Below the pieces are notes generated by a model, which saw only the letters and a list, made by a program, of their open reading frames with translations, was not told the origin of the DNA and ran no database searches. Position numbers and translations under genes: made by a program. A DNA stretch of 64,000 nucleotides from Stieleria mannarensis (GTDB lineage Bacteria; Planctomycetota; Planctomycetia; Pirellulales; Pirellulaceae): contig NZ_JACEHH010000013.1 of the NCBI RefSeq assembly GCF_014154935.1, forward strand, positions 1-64,000, in the 5' to 3' direction. Positions within the stretch are counted from its first letter, which is position 1, and each line of letters begins with the position of its first letter. Of the stretch, positions 1 through 8,433 are shown piece by piece.

Positions 1-248
1 GTGTCCGCTGCGCGGCCACCGGGAACAGCTGAGGACAGCGGTTCTACACTCAGCCGTTTCGGCTGCGTGGGGGCTGCGGGTGTCCGCTGCGCGGCCACCG
101 GGAACAGCTGAGGACAGCGGTTCTACACTCAGCCGTTTCGGCTGAGAGGGTGCTGCGGGTGTCCGCTGCGCGGCCACCGGGAACAGCTGAGGACAGCGGT
201 TCTACACTCAGCCGTTTCGGTTGAGAGGGTGCTGCGGGTGTCCGCTGC
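1..248. repeat. 79-bp direct tandem repeat, three full copies plus a partial
   Basis: The phrase TGTCCGCTGCGCGG starts at 2, 81, 160 and 239, giving an exact 79-bp period. Copies differ by a few bases (for example GCTGCGTGG versus GCTGAGAGG near the end of the unit) and the fourth copy decays after about 14 bases. There are no variable spacers, so this is not CRISPR. The array probably continues to the left of the window. No coding function is visible. Confidence 0.95.
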
Positions 249-511
249 GCGGCTCAGGAGGGAATAGCTGGGATGAGTGGCAGAGGCACCAAGCCAAGCG
301 GGCGATTCATCGCTGAGTCGAATTCACCCTCCCATTGGCTGGGCCGCGGAGGAGTCTCCGCTCGGAGCGGGGAGGGTTGCCTGTGGCTCGAATGCACTCA
401 AACACCGCGAATCGACCCTCCCCTCGCGACGCTCGACCCTCCCTGCCCGCGAGGGTTGATTCATGCACTTGGCGACGACGAGAACTGCCGGGGAACGTGG
501 TGGTTGCAGGT
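249..511. other. Non-coding stretch between the 79-bp array and the first gene
   Basis: Short open frames overlap here on both strands, but none has a recognisable domain, signal peptide or start site. Two related phrases with ACCCTCCC-CGCGA occur near 413-450. I see no gene, terminator or RNA. Confidence 0.5.
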
Positions 512-1021
512 TTAGGGGAGGACCGTTGAGGACAATACGTCTGAATGATCGAGATTCGCCTTGTCGGTGCGATGGTCTTGAATCTCCAATTCCGCCAGCT
601 TGATTTTGTTCTCGCGCATGTAGCTGTGGCATTCGACGCAGCGGACGGTCAGTGAGACATAGGCCAACGCCGCACGGTGGATGTCTTTGGCGTCGGCCGC
701 CTTTTCGACGGAGTTGCAGGCGCGGCGAAAGTCGTCGCTTTGTTTTCGATACTCTTCGGTTTGCACGACATTCCAGCCGGCTTCCATACTGAGCAACCGC
801 AATGACCGCGCGTTGCTGGCGATTTTGTCGAACTGTTCCAGCGTCAAGCCTTCCAAGATGTTTTTGGCGCGATCGAGCTTGCGACGCATCAAGGGGGCGA
901 CGTTGTCCGGGGCCACGCGTTCACCGCCGCTCGGGTCTTGCGCGGCCGCAGGGGAAGTGGCGAGTGCGGGGAGCAGAACGGCGGCGATCAGGGCGAATGA
1001 GAGGAGGTTGGTGCGGCGCAT
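512..1021 (-). CDS. Exported monoheme cytochrome, c'-like
   Basis: A 169-residue protein with an N-terminal signal peptide (hydrophobic residues about 7-22, Ala-rich cleavage site near 27). One haem attachment motif, CVECH, lies at residues 128-132, after roughly 80 residues of predicted helix. A single CxxCH near the C-terminus of a helical protein is the layout of cytochrome c'/c-556 four-helix-bundle proteins, which act in the periplasm as electron carriers or gas-binding proteins. It lies 1.2 kb upstream of the cbb3 oxidase locus but on the opposite strand, so it is not in that operon; a functional link is only suggestive. The start is the ATG at 1021. Length fits the family (about 130-160 mature residues). 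The exact subfamily is uncertain. Confidence 0.8.
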   Translation of the reverse strand: MRRTNLLSFALIAAVLLPALATSPAAAQDPSGGERVAPDNVAPLMRRKLDRAKNILEGLTLEQFDKIASNARSLRLLSMEAGWNVVQTEEYRKQSDDFRRACNSVEKAADAKDIHRAALAYVSLTVRCVECHSYMRENKIKLAELEIQDHRTDKANLDHSDVLSSTVLP

Positions 1022-1065
1022 GGGTTGAGTCTGGGGGCGGTAGGATGATAAAGGATGATCTGCCG

Positions 1066-1129
1066 ATGCCAGCTTGCAGCGTCAGCCAGGGGCCACGTAA
1101 CGCCCCTCGCTCACGCTTCGGGCTGGCAT
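1066..1129. repeat. Palindromic intergenic repeat, ATGCCAGC/GCTGGCAT family
   Basis: Two 28-base arms (1066-1093 and 1102-1129) are imperfect inverted copies separated by 8 bases, beginning ATGCCAGC and ending GCTGGCAT. A single arm of the same family recurs at 43418-43445 (GCCCCTCGCTCACGC core). It lies between two minus-strand genes and could fold in RNA. Confidence 0.85.
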
Positions 1130-1152
1130 GACTAGGCACTGACGTTGTCCGG

Positions 1153-1740
1153 TTAGCCGTCGGTCCGCGTCGGCAACGTGGATTCGATTTCGTCCAGGAC
1201 GCGTTGTTCGGCCGGGCAGATCTTTCCCACGCCCAGCACGCCGCCGGAGGCCATGGCGACTTCCTTGGCTTGTTCCAGCAACCGCTGGCGAAGCTTATTG
1301 GCGGTTTCGGCGGGCAGGGTGTGGTGAACGCCCGCGGCATATTCCTTCCACAACCCCCACATGTCTCGCGGTGGACGCGATTGCAGCCACTGTTCCAGCA
1401 ACCGGAACGCCAGCGGGTTGGAACTGACGCCTCGCCGCAGCGCCGCACTCATCACACTCTTGCGTTCCTCCGGCGTCACCGAGCCGCTGGCCCAGGCGAC
1501 GAAGACCAGCGGTGTCAGCGTCATCGCGGCGATGTTGGACGCATTGATGCCGGCTTCGACCAAGTGGGTGGCCACACGCTCGTCGCGGACCCCGGTCGCC
1601 TTGGTCAGTTCCGCCAACCGTTCCTCACGTTCGTCTTTCTCGCGAAGCTTGCGCAAAAGTTCCTGGTCGACACGTTGGAAGTATTGATCTTCCAGAGCTT
1701 GCCCACGTCGGTGAATCGTGTCCCGTTCGATCATCTTCAT
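1153..1740 (-). CDS. Conserved-looking protein of unknown function, possibly TerB-like
   Basis: A 195-residue protein without signal peptide or membrane segment. I chose the ATG at 1740 because AAAGGAAC lies just upstream as a ribosome binding site; the open frame extends further upstream, but that extension is low-complexity and arginine-rich. Residues about 15-50 are highly charged and probably helical or coiled-coil. The middle (about 75-110) has the pattern ASGSVTPEERKSVMSAALRR, which resembles the acidic helix region of TerB-like (DUF533/tellurite resistance) proteins, and a second similar segment lies near the C-terminus (CPAEQRVLDEI). That similarity is inferred by eye. The gene is followed by the ATGCCAGC palindrome and the cytochrome gene. 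Confidence 0.6.
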   Translation of the reverse strand: MKMIERDTIHRRGQALEDQYFQRVDQELLRKLREKDEREERLAELTKATGVRDERVATHLVEAGINASNIAAMTLTPLVFVAWASGSVTPEERKSVMSAALRRGVSSNPLAFRLLEQWLQSRPPRDMWGLWKEYAAGVHHTLPAETANKLRQRLLEQAKEVAMASGGVLGVGKICPAEQRVLDEIESTLPTRTDG

Positions 1741-2183
1741 GTTCCTTTCTGTTGCGTGACGTTCCGTTGCGAGCGTTCGCGTTGGGGCCGAAATTGAGTT
1801 GCAACCGAGACAATGCAAACGGAGTGCCGATCCGGAGGTGATCGGCAACCAATTTGCCCGCAAGGCGGTGTGAAAGACACAAAATGCTTGGTCGGGGTTG
1901 TCGCCGCGGCGGTGGTTCGCGCTCGAGCGACGAAGAAGTCGGGCGGAGCGTGTGCGGCTGGGCGCGCCGGCCCGCATGGGTGTGCACGTGGGCACGAATT
2001 TCGGTATTTTAGATGCGGCAAACCGTCACGCTGGGTGTGCGTTTCGCGGCGTTTCGCCGCTGTGGGGTCCAGAATTCGAATTAACACTCCGCCTTCGGCA
2101 CCAAATTTGTTAAACAGCGGGCTTGTCGCGGTCGTCCCCGTTTTGACCGCAAGGAAATCACTGACCAAAAATGAACGCCGCTG
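1741..2183. other. Divergent intergenic region upstream of the cbb3 locus
   Basis: This spacer of about 440 bp separates the minus-strand unknown gene from ccoNO and must hold the oxidase promoter. I looked for an FNR/Anr-type TTGAT-N4-ATCAA box and did not find one. A locally AT-richer stretch at about 2070-2115 (GAATTCGAATTAAC, then AAATTTGTTAAAC) is the likeliest promoter area. No clear Shine-Dalgarno precedes the ATG at 2184. Confidence 0.4.
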
Positions 2184-4541
2184 ATGGACACGCATGTCGC
2201 GAATCAATCGGAGCAAGCCGATGCAGCAGATGGGACCACGACACAACGCTCGACTGTATTGGAGTCATTCAGCTATGACGACGGGATCGTTCGCCTGTTC
2301 GCGACGGCGACGATCGTTTGGGCGCTGGTAGGCACCCTGGCGGGGTTGTTCGTCGCATTGTTGTTGGTGATGCCGACGTTGACCGAGGGGATCCCGTGGC
2401 TGTCATTCGGGCGGCTGAGACCGTTGCACACCAACGCGGCGATTTTTGCGTTCGCCGGTAACGCGATTTTCGCGGCGGTCTATTACAGCACCCAGCGGTT
2501 GTGCAAGGCCCGGATGTGGAGCGACACGCTCAGCCGGCTGCACTTTTGGGGCTGGCAAGCGATCATCGTCGCCGCGGCGGTGACGTTGCCGCTGGGGATC
2601 ACTCAATCGCGCGAGTACGCCGAATTGGAGTGGCCGATCGACATTGCGATTGCGGTGGTTTGGTTGCTGATTTTCGGTGGCAACTTTCTGATGACGTTGA
2701 TCAACCGCCGCGAGCGCCACATGTACGTGGCGTTGTGGTTCTACATCGCGACCATCGTCACGGTGGCGGTCTTGCACGTGTTCAATAACCTGGTTGTTCC
2801 GGCCGGACTGTTCAAAGGATACAGCGTTTACGCGGGGGTTCAGGACGCCTTCATGCAGTGGTGGTATGGCCACAACGCGGTGGCGTTTTTCCTGACCACG
2901 CCGTTTTTGGGACTGATGTACTACTTCCTGCCCAAGGCGGCCGACCGACCGGTGTTCAGTTACCGATTGAGCATCATCCACTTCTGGTCGTTGGTGTTCA
3001 TCTACATTTGGGCCGGTCCCCACCACCTGCACTACACGGCGTTGCCGGAGTGGGCCAGCACGTTGGGGATGCTGTTCAGTTTGATGCTGTGGATGCCCAG
3101 TTGGGGCGGCATGATCAACGGTTTGTTGACGCTACGCGGTGCCTGGCACAAGGTCGCCGCCGATCCGGTGCTGAAATTCTTTGTCGTCGGCGTGACCTTC
3201 TATGGGATGTCGACGTTCGAAGGCCCGATGTTGTCGATCAAATCGGTCAACTCGCTCAGCCACTACACCGACTGGACAATCGCCCACGTCCACTCCGGTG
3301 CGCTCGGTTGGAACGGGTTCATGGCGTTCGGCATGCTGTACTGGCTGTTGCCACGAATCTTCCAGACCAAGATCTGGAGCGATAAACTGGTCAGTTTGCA
3401 CTTTTGGACCGGCACGCTGGGGATCCTGTTGTACATCGTGCCGATCTATGCCGCCGGACTGATGCAAGGTCTGATGTGGCGTGCGATGGACGAAACGGGA
3501 AATCTGCAATACCCGGACTTTATTGAGACAGTCCAATCGATCGTCCCGCTGTGGTGGGTGCGTGTGCTGGGCGGTGCGTTGTACGTCGGCGGCATCGTGA
3601 TGTTGTGCATCAACGCTTTGTTCACCTGGTTCGGGCGACCGGACAGCTATGACGTCCCGGTCTACTCGGCACCACGGCTGACGGATGACTATCAAGACGA
3701 ACCCAAGCCGAAAAGCGACTTGGACGACGTGCCGATGTTGGATTCGGCGAAGAGTCTGAGCGTTTGGGCCAGGATGGGCTGGCACCGCCGTTGGGAGCGA
3801 TTGCCGGTCAAGTTCACCGTGTTGACGACGCTGGCGGTGGTGATTGCAACGTTGTTCGAACTGGTGCCGACGTTCTTGATCCGGTCCAACGTGCCGACGA
3901 TCGCGACGGTCAAACCGTACACGCCGCTGGAGCTTGCCGGACGTCACATTTTCGTTTCCGAGGGTTGCTACAACTGCCACTCCCAAATGATTCGTCCGAT
4001 CGTGGCCGAAACCAAACGTTATGGCGAATACAGCAAGCCCGGCGAATTCATCTATGACCGCCCGTTCCAATGGGGCAGCCGTCGCATCGGGCCGGACTTG
4101 GCACGCGAGGGCGGTCGACAGAGCAGTTTCTGGCACTGGCGACACTTCGAGAATCCGGCCTACGTCTCGCCGGGTTCGGTGATGCCCAGCTACGAGCACT
4201 TGTTGACCGAAGAAATGAATTTCGACGCCATCGCACCGCACGTCAAAGCGGCGTGGCAATTGGGTGCCCCGTACAGCGACGAGGATCTGAACAATACCGC
4301 CGAGGTCGCTTACAAGCAGGCCGAGCGGATTGCCGCGGAGATCGTCGCCCAGGGGGGGCCGGCCAGCACGATGGACACGCAAGCGGTGGCGTTGATCGCC
4401 TACCTGCAACGGATCGGGATCGATTTGTTCGCCACGCCCGAACCGGAGGCCGCAGAAAACGGCGGTGATGCGGCGGCCGAGACCGCGGTTGAATCGGAAG
4501 ATGCAGCGTCGGAAACCGAAGCCGACGACGAAACCGAGTGA
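2184..4541 (+). CDS. ccoNO: cbb3-type cytochrome c oxidase, fused subunits I (CcoN) and II (CcoO)
   Basis: A 785-residue fusion. Residues about 30-510 are CcoN, the membrane haem-copper subunit that reduces O2: the low-spin haem His lies in RPLHTNAAIFAF, the CuB ligands in QWWYGHNAVAF and WAGPHHLHY, and further haem His residues in TIAHVHSGALGWNGF. A linker (about 510-555) leads to CcoO, with one membrane helix (about 570-590) and a haem c motif CYNCH near residue 595, followed by the CcoO signature SQMIRP. The C-terminus (about 750-785) is an acidic Glu/Ala tail. In most bacteria ccoN and ccoO are separate genes; here there is one continuous frame with no stop. It is first in a + strand run with ccoQ, ccoP and ccoG. 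The complex pumps protons at low O2. Confidence 0.97.
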   Translation: MDTHVANQSEQADAADGTTTQRSTVLESFSYDDGIVRLFATATIVWALVGTLAGLFVALLLVMPTLTEGIPWLSFGRLRPLHTNAAIFAFAGNAIFAAVYYSTQRLCKARMWSDTLSRLHFWGWQAIIVAAAVTLPLGITQSREYAELEWPIDIAIAVVWLLIFGGNFLMTLINRRERHMYVALWFYIATIVTVAVLHVFNNLVVPAGLFKGYSVYAGVQDAFMQWWYGHNAVAFFLTTPFLGLMYYFLPKAADRPVFSYRLSIIHFWSLVFIYIWAGPHHLHYTALPEWASTLGMLFSLMLWMPSWGGMINGLLTLRGAWHKVAADPVLKFFVVGVTFYGMSTFEGPMLSIKSVNSLSHYTDWTIAHVHSGALGWNGFMAFGMLYWLLPRIFQTKIWSDKLVSLHFWTGTLGILLYIVPIYAAGLMQGLMWRAMDETGNLQYPDFIETVQSIVPLWWVRVLGGALYVGGIVMLCINALFTWFGRPDSYDVPVYSAPRLTDDYQDEPKPKSDLDDVPMLDSAKSLSVWARMGWHRRWERLPVKFTVLTTLAVVIATLFELVPTFLIRSNVPTIATVKPYTPLELAGRHIFVSEGCYNCHSQMIRPIVAETKRYGEYSKPGEFIYDRPFQWGSRRIGPDLAREGGRQSSFWHWRHFENPAYVSPGSVMPSYEHLLTEEMNFDAIAPHVKAAWQLGAPYSDEDLNNTAEVAYKQAERIAAEIVAQGGPASTMDTQAVALIAYLQRIGIDLFATPEPEAAENGGDAAAETAVESEDAASETEADDETE

Positions 4542-4565
4542 GAAACCTCCAGCAAACCCAAAGCC

Positions 4566-4745
4566 ATGATCAAAGACCTAGTTTCCTTCATCGACTATTC
4601 CGCCTGTGCCGAAGTCGCACTGGCGCTGTTTGTCGTCACCTTTATTCTGATCTTTTTCGGAGCGTTTCGTCTGAGCAATCACGCCACGGAAAAGTTTGCC
4701 GCCATTCCATTAAGCGATCGTATCGAGGACCCTCGCAGTGAGTGA
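4566..4745 (+). CDS. ccoQ: CcoQ-like small membrane subunit of cbb3 oxidase
   Basis: A 59-residue protein starting MIKDLVSFIDYSACAEVALA with one membrane helix at about residues 15-35, then a short charged tail. Its size, single helix and position between ccoNO and ccoP identify it as CcoQ (FixQ), which stabilises the oxidase. The last 8 bases overlap the start of ccoP (GTG at 4738), so translation is probably coupled. It lies 24 bp downstream of the ccoNO stop. Confidence 0.85.
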   Translation: MIKDLVSFIDYSACAEVALALFVVTFILIFFGAFRLSNHATEKFAAIPLSDRIEDPRSE

Positions 4746-5349
4746 AGCACCAAAGACTGACCACGCCTATGACGGCATCGAAGAGTATGACAATCCGCTG
4801 CCGGGTTGGTGGAAGTGGTTGTTCATCGCGTCGATCGTTTTCAGTCCGTTCTACTGGGTGTATTACCACAACGGGGCGAAAGGACGATCGATCGAAGATC
4901 AGTATGGCGTCGCGTTGGCGGAGAACACGCGGTTGCAGTTTGCCGAAATCGGGGACCTGAAAGTGGATGGTCCGACGATCGCCAAATTCATGGCCAAAGA
5001 CAGCTGGGTCAAGGTCGGCGAGTCGGTGTTCCGCGCCAATTGTGTCTCCTGCCACGGCCGCGAGGGCGAAGGCAAGGTCGGCCCGAACTTGACCGACGAG
5101 GCGTTCAAGAACATCACCGTGTTGGCGGACATCGGCAAAGTGATCAACAACGGCGCCGGAAATGGAGCGATGCCAAAGTGGTCCAACCGGCTGCACATCA
5201 ACGAGATCGTTTTGGTGTCGGCCTATGTGGCCAATCTACGTGGCAAGAACGTCGAAGGCGGCCGACCGGAAGAGGGGAACAAGATCGCGCCGTGGCCGGA
5301 GCCGGTGGCCGAGGAAGAGTCGGGGGAAGAGGGCGACGCCAAGTCGTAG
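4738..5349 (+). CDS. ccoP: cbb3 oxidase subunit III (CcoP), single-haem form
   Basis: 203 residues from a GTG start that overlaps ccoQ. Residues about 10-45 are the CcoP N-terminal domain (YDGIEEYDNPLPGWWKWLF, then one membrane helix). A cytochrome c domain follows, with CVSCH near residue 102 and a likely Met ligand in GAMPKW near 144. Classical CcoP has two CxxCH motifs in about 300 residues; here only one is present and the protein is correspondingly short. The C-terminus is acidic. It passes electrons from soluble donors to CcoO/CcoN. The oxidase structural genes end here; ccoG follows after a spacer carrying a palindromic repeat. Confidence 0.93.
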   Translation: MSEAPKTDHAYDGIEEYDNPLPGWWKWLFIASIVFSPFYWVYYHNGAKGRSIEDQYGVALAENTRLQFAEIGDLKVDGPTIAKFMAKDSWVKVGESVFRANCVSCHGREGEGKVGPNLTDEAFKNITVLADIGKVINNGAGNGAMPKWSNRLHINEIVLVSAYVANLRGKNVEGGRPEEGNKIAPWPEPVAEEESGEEGDAKS

Positions 5350-5363
5350 TCGTTTGATTTCAC

Positions 5364-5439
5364 GTAGCGGAACTCGCCGAGAGTTTCGCTGCGGCGGTGT
5401 AATCGCGGGGATGACGAAAGCCTTGGCGGCTTCCGCTAC
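5364..5439. repeat. GTAGCGGAA-family inverted repeat between ccoP and ccoG
   Basis: Left arm 5364-5388 and right arm 5415-5439 are 25-base imperfect inverted copies (GTAGCGGAACTCGCC... and ...GGCGGCTTCCGCTAC). The same element forms the tandem array at 13636-14111 and a single copy at 45340-45407. Inside a likely operon it would form a strong RNA hairpin between the oxidase genes and the assembly genes. Confidence 0.9.
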
Positions 5440-5494
5440 CCTGCGGTTATTGAGTTAACGTCGAGAGTACGTGGAGGATTTGAACAGAATAGAA

Positions 5495-6895
5495 ATGAAC
5501 AAGACTGTACCGGGCAACGACGCGTTGTTGGACGCTCCCGAACACGTGCTGAGCACGATGGAGCGGGATGGCAGTCGGCGCTGGTTGCGACCGCGATTGT
5601 CGATGGGGGCCTGGTGGCAACGTCGACGCATCGTTGCCTATGTGTTGATGGTGGTGTTTGTGCTGGTCCCGCACCTCAGGATCGGTGGTAAACCCGTCAT
5701 CTTGTTGGACATCGCCGCCCGCGAGTTTACGATTCTGGGGCGGACGTTTCTGCCGACCGACACGCTGTTGCTGGCACTGTTGATGTTGACCGTGTTCGTC
5801 TCCATCGTCCTGGTCACCGCGATCGCCGGGCGTGCCTGGTGTGGCTGGGCCTGTCCCCAAACGGTCTACATGGAGTTTCTGTTCCGCCCGATCGATCGGT
5901 TGTTCGAAGGCACGGTGGGCAAGGGTGGCAAGCCGAAGCGGAGTGTCTCGTTTCCGCTGCAGATCGCTCGATTCGTGGTGTATGTCTTGTTGTGTGGATT
6001 TCTGGCCCACACCTTCCTGGCCTACTTTGTCCGCACCGACCAGTTGAGGGAGTGGGTGACCAGTTCTCCGATCGAACACCCGGTCGCGTTTGTCGTGATG
6101 GCGGCGACGCTGGGACTGATGCTGTTCGATTTCATGTTCTTCCGCGAACAGCTTTGTTTGATCGCTTGCCCCTATGGTCGGTTCCAGTCGGTCATGCTGG
6201 ACGAACAGTCGATGATCGTGGCCTATGATCACGTCCGTGGTGAACCGCGAAAACGGGGTAAGCACACCGCCGGTGACGGTGCGGGTGACTGTGTGGATTG
6301 CAACCAGTGCGTCGTCGTCTGTCCGACCGGTATCGACATCCGAGACGGGTTGCAGATGGAGTGCGTCAATTGCACCCAGTGCATCGACGCCTGTGATGTG
6401 GTGATGGAGCGGGTCGGGTCGCCCAAGGGGCTGATCCGCTACAGTTCTCAGGATTCGATCGCGGGAAAGGCGATGAAGATGTTCCGCGCCCGCACGATCG
6501 TGTACCCGGTGATTCTGTTTGTATTGCTGAGCGGGCTGGTGTTTGCGATTTCGACCAAATCAGGGTTCGACGCGCGAATCATTCGCCCCGGTGGTGCCCC
6601 GTTCACCATGTATCCCGACGGCACGGCGTCCAACGAGTTTCGCATTCGTCTGGTCAATCGCACCTCCGAGCCGCAACAGTATTCGTTGGTTTCCGACTCC
6701 GGCGACGTGACGATCGAAGTGTTGGATGAAGAAAAAATGGATCTGGAGCCCGGCCAGTCGGTGTTGGTTCCCGTCCACGTCACGTTCAAGGGCTCGATGA
6801 CGCGTGGCAGCGGTCGCAAGGTCGTGCCGGCGACGATTTCAGACGAAAGCGACAATGTTCGCGAAGTCGAATTTTCTCTTTTAGGACCCCGTTAA
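5495..6895 (+). CDS. ccoG: CcoG/RdxA-type cbb3 assembly protein with 2x[4Fe-4S]
   Basis: 466 residues from the ATG at 5495; an in-frame GTG at 5471 would add eight residues, and neither start has a well-placed ribosome site. Several membrane helices occupy the first half, including GRAWCGWACPQTVYMEF typical of the NapH/CcoG family. A ferredoxin-like module follows, with two cysteine clusters (CVDCNQCVVVCP and CVNCTQCIDAC) that bind two 4Fe-4S clusters. After another membrane helix comes a periplasmic Ig-like domain (about residues 360-465). CcoG is thought to reduce Cu(II) to Cu(I) during CuB insertion. The stop codon is immediately followed by the ATG of ccoH. Confidence 0.93.
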   Translation: MNKTVPGNDALLDAPEHVLSTMERDGSRRWLRPRLSMGAWWQRRRIVAYVLMVVFVLVPHLRIGGKPVILLDIAAREFTILGRTFLPTDTLLLALLMLTVFVSIVLVTAIAGRAWCGWACPQTVYMEFLFRPIDRLFEGTVGKGGKPKRSVSFPLQIARFVVYVLLCGFLAHTFLAYFVRTDQLREWVTSSPIEHPVAFVVMAATLGLMLFDFMFFREQLCLIACPYGRFQSVMLDEQSMIVAYDHVRGEPRKRGKHTAGDGAGDCVDCNQCVVVCPTGIDIRDGLQMECVNCTQCIDACDVVMERVGSPKGLIRYSSQDSIAGKAMKMFRARTIVYPVILFVLLSGLVFAISTKSGFDARIIRPGGAPFTMYPDGTASNEFRIRLVNRTSEPQQYSLVSDSGDVTIEVLDEEKMDLEPGQSVLVPVHVTFKGSMTRGSGRKVVPATISDESDNVREVEFSLLGPR

Positions 6896-7417
6896 ATGGC
6901 AACGGCGACTGGGATCGAATCCATCGAGTCGGCAGAACGACGCGCCAAGCGGTTTTGGATCGCATTGGTTGTGTTTCTGTTTGTGATCCAAAGCACCATC
7001 ATGGGGCTGGTGATGCACCTGGCGATCGGCGATCCGTCGGCCGCCGTCGTGCCCGATTACCACAACCGGGCGCTCAACTGGGACGAGGCACGGCGAACGC
7101 TGGAGGCGGCCGACCGACTGGGGTGGACCGTCACCTTCGACGCATCGGATGTCGCAGACGATCGGGGCATGCGAGCGATCGAATTGAACATCACCGACGA
7201 ACAGGGTGATGGGATCAACGGCTTGGTGGTCGGCGGCAAGTTGTACCACCACGCGCGGGCCGACGAGGTCAGCCCGGTCGCACTGAAGTCGATCGGCGAG
7301 GGGAATTATTTGGCGCTTGTGCCTGCCGGACGACCGGGCATTTGGCAACTGGAGCTGAAGATCGAGGGCGCTTCGGAGCCGGTGGCACAGTCGTTGACCT
7401 TCAACATCGAACGCTAG
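6896..7417 (+). CDS. ccoH: FixH/CcoH family cbb3 assembly protein
   Basis: 173 residues with one membrane helix near residues 20-44 (FWIALVVFLFVIQSTIMG) and an extracytoplasmic beta-rich domain. The DYHNRALNWDEARR segment after the helix is typical of FixH, in which a YxxG/YH-N-W motif follows the anchor. The gene abuts ccoG with no spacer and lies 2 bp before the SafE-like gene, matching the ccoGHIS order. CcoH is needed for stable assembly of the oxidase and remains associated with it. Confidence 0.88.
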   Translation: MATATGIESIESAERRAKRFWIALVVFLFVIQSTIMGLVMHLAIGDPSAAVVPDYHNRALNWDEARRTLEAADRLGWTVTFDASDVADDRGMRAIELNITDEQGDGINGLVVGGKLYHHARADEVSPVALKSIGEGNYLALVPAGRPGIWQLELKIEGASEPVAQSLTFNIER

Positions 7418-7419
7418 CG

Positions 7420-8229
7420 ATGGACACAATCCTTGTACTGGTCACGGCGGTGGTGACCGCCAGTGTTTTGGGCAGCATGCACTGCGTCGGCATGTGCGGC
7501 CCGCTGGCGATTTGGGCCAGCGGCGGCGGCGACCAGGTCAGCCGCGGCACCTTGGTGACATCCACCACGCTTTACCACCTGGGGCGATTGCTGACGTACA
7601 CACTGGCCGGGGCGGTGGCCGGGTTGGTCGGCAACCTCATCGACATCGGCGGCGACACGCTGGGGATTCAGGTTGCCGCGGCCAGGGTCGTCGGTGCGGC
7701 GATGATCGCGATGGGGTTATGGAAGCTTTGGGGCCTCTATCGGGGCCGATCCAAGAACGTTTCTGCGGCACCGTCGGCGGTGGGAAAGGTGCTGGTCAAA
7801 CTGAGGCCGTATATCTTTCGGTTGCCGATCGCCGGTCGCGGATTTGCGACGGGATTGTTGACGACGCTGCTGCCGTGTGGCTGGTTGTATTTGTTCGCGT
7901 TGATCGCGGCGGGGACTGGCAGCCCGATGCGTGGGGCGATCGTGATGGCGGCATTTTGGCTGGGCAGTGTCCCGGCGTTGGTCGGTTTGGTCGCCGGGGT
8001 GCGGGTGTTGTCGCTTCGATTTTCACGACTGGTTCCGGGGCTGGCCGCGCTGATGCTGATTTTTGCGGGCTGCTTCACGGCCTCGGGGCGCGGATTCAGT
8101 GGTTTGGAATCGCTGGAGGAACTGAAGTCGTCGGGAACGACGATCGAGCAAGTCGAACAATCCGGCGAGAAGGTGCTGCCGTGCTGTCAGGTGAAGGATT
8201 CGCCGGACTCGTTACCTGGGCAAGATTGA
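7420..8229 (+). CDS. SafE/DsbD-like membrane protein of the cco assembly cluster
   Basis: 269 residues from the ATG at 7420, 2 bp after the ccoH stop; the frame is open further upstream inside ccoH, but that part is out of register with a membrane protein. The hallmark motif GSMHCVGMCGP lies in the first helix, and a second half-motif TLLPCGWLYLF lies mid-protein: two cysteine-containing helical repeats, six helices in total. This is the COG2836 (SafE, DsbD transmembrane domain-like) family, often found between ccoH and ccoI. It probably moves reducing equivalents or metal ions across the membrane. The C-terminus ends with a soluble tail containing a CC pair. Confidence 0.85.
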   Translation: MDTILVLVTAVVTASVLGSMHCVGMCGPLAIWASGGGDQVSRGTLVTSTTLYHLGRLLTYTLAGAVAGLVGNLIDIGGDTLGIQVAAARVVGAAMIAMGLWKLWGLYRGRSKNVSAAPSAVGKVLVKLRPYIFRLPIAGRGFATGLLTTLLPCGWLYLFALIAAGTGSPMRGAIVMAAFWLGSVPALVGLVAGVRVLSLRFSRLVPGLAALMLIFAGCFTASGRGFSGLESLEELKSSGTTIEQVEQSGEKVLPCCQVKDSPDSLPGQD

Positions 8230-8311
8230 GGGGCAGGCATCGAATCGATTGCTTGAACTGGGTTCACCTGGCGATTCACGAATAGAGGTAAGGAACTTTC
8301 GATCGCAAATT

Positions 8312-8386
8312 GAGCCGCAGACGCTAGCCTTGGGCCTTACGAGTCTCGAAGGGCAATCCAAGGCCCGCGGCTAGCGCCGTCGGCTC
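8312..8386. repeat. Inverted repeat, GAGCCG-CGCTAGCC-GGGCCTT family
   Basis: Arms at 8312-8338 and 8360-8386 are 27-base imperfect inverted copies. The left reads GAGCCGCAGACGCTAGCC... and the right is the reverse complement with four or five mismatches; the loop is 21 bases. It is the only copy I saw in this window. Confidence 0.85.
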
Positions 8387-8433
8387 ATACTTTAGGTGGC
8401 ATTGGGCTTGAGCCGCCCACGGTCGCTGCTCAG

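Noticed and set aside
1-248. Possible CRISPR array
   Set aside because: Copies are directly adjacent with no spacers of separate sequence, the unit is 79 bp, and there are no cas genes.
1741-2183. FNR/Anr box for oxygen control of the cbb3 locus
   Set aside because: No TTGAT-N4-ATCAA or close variant was seen in the upstream spacer.
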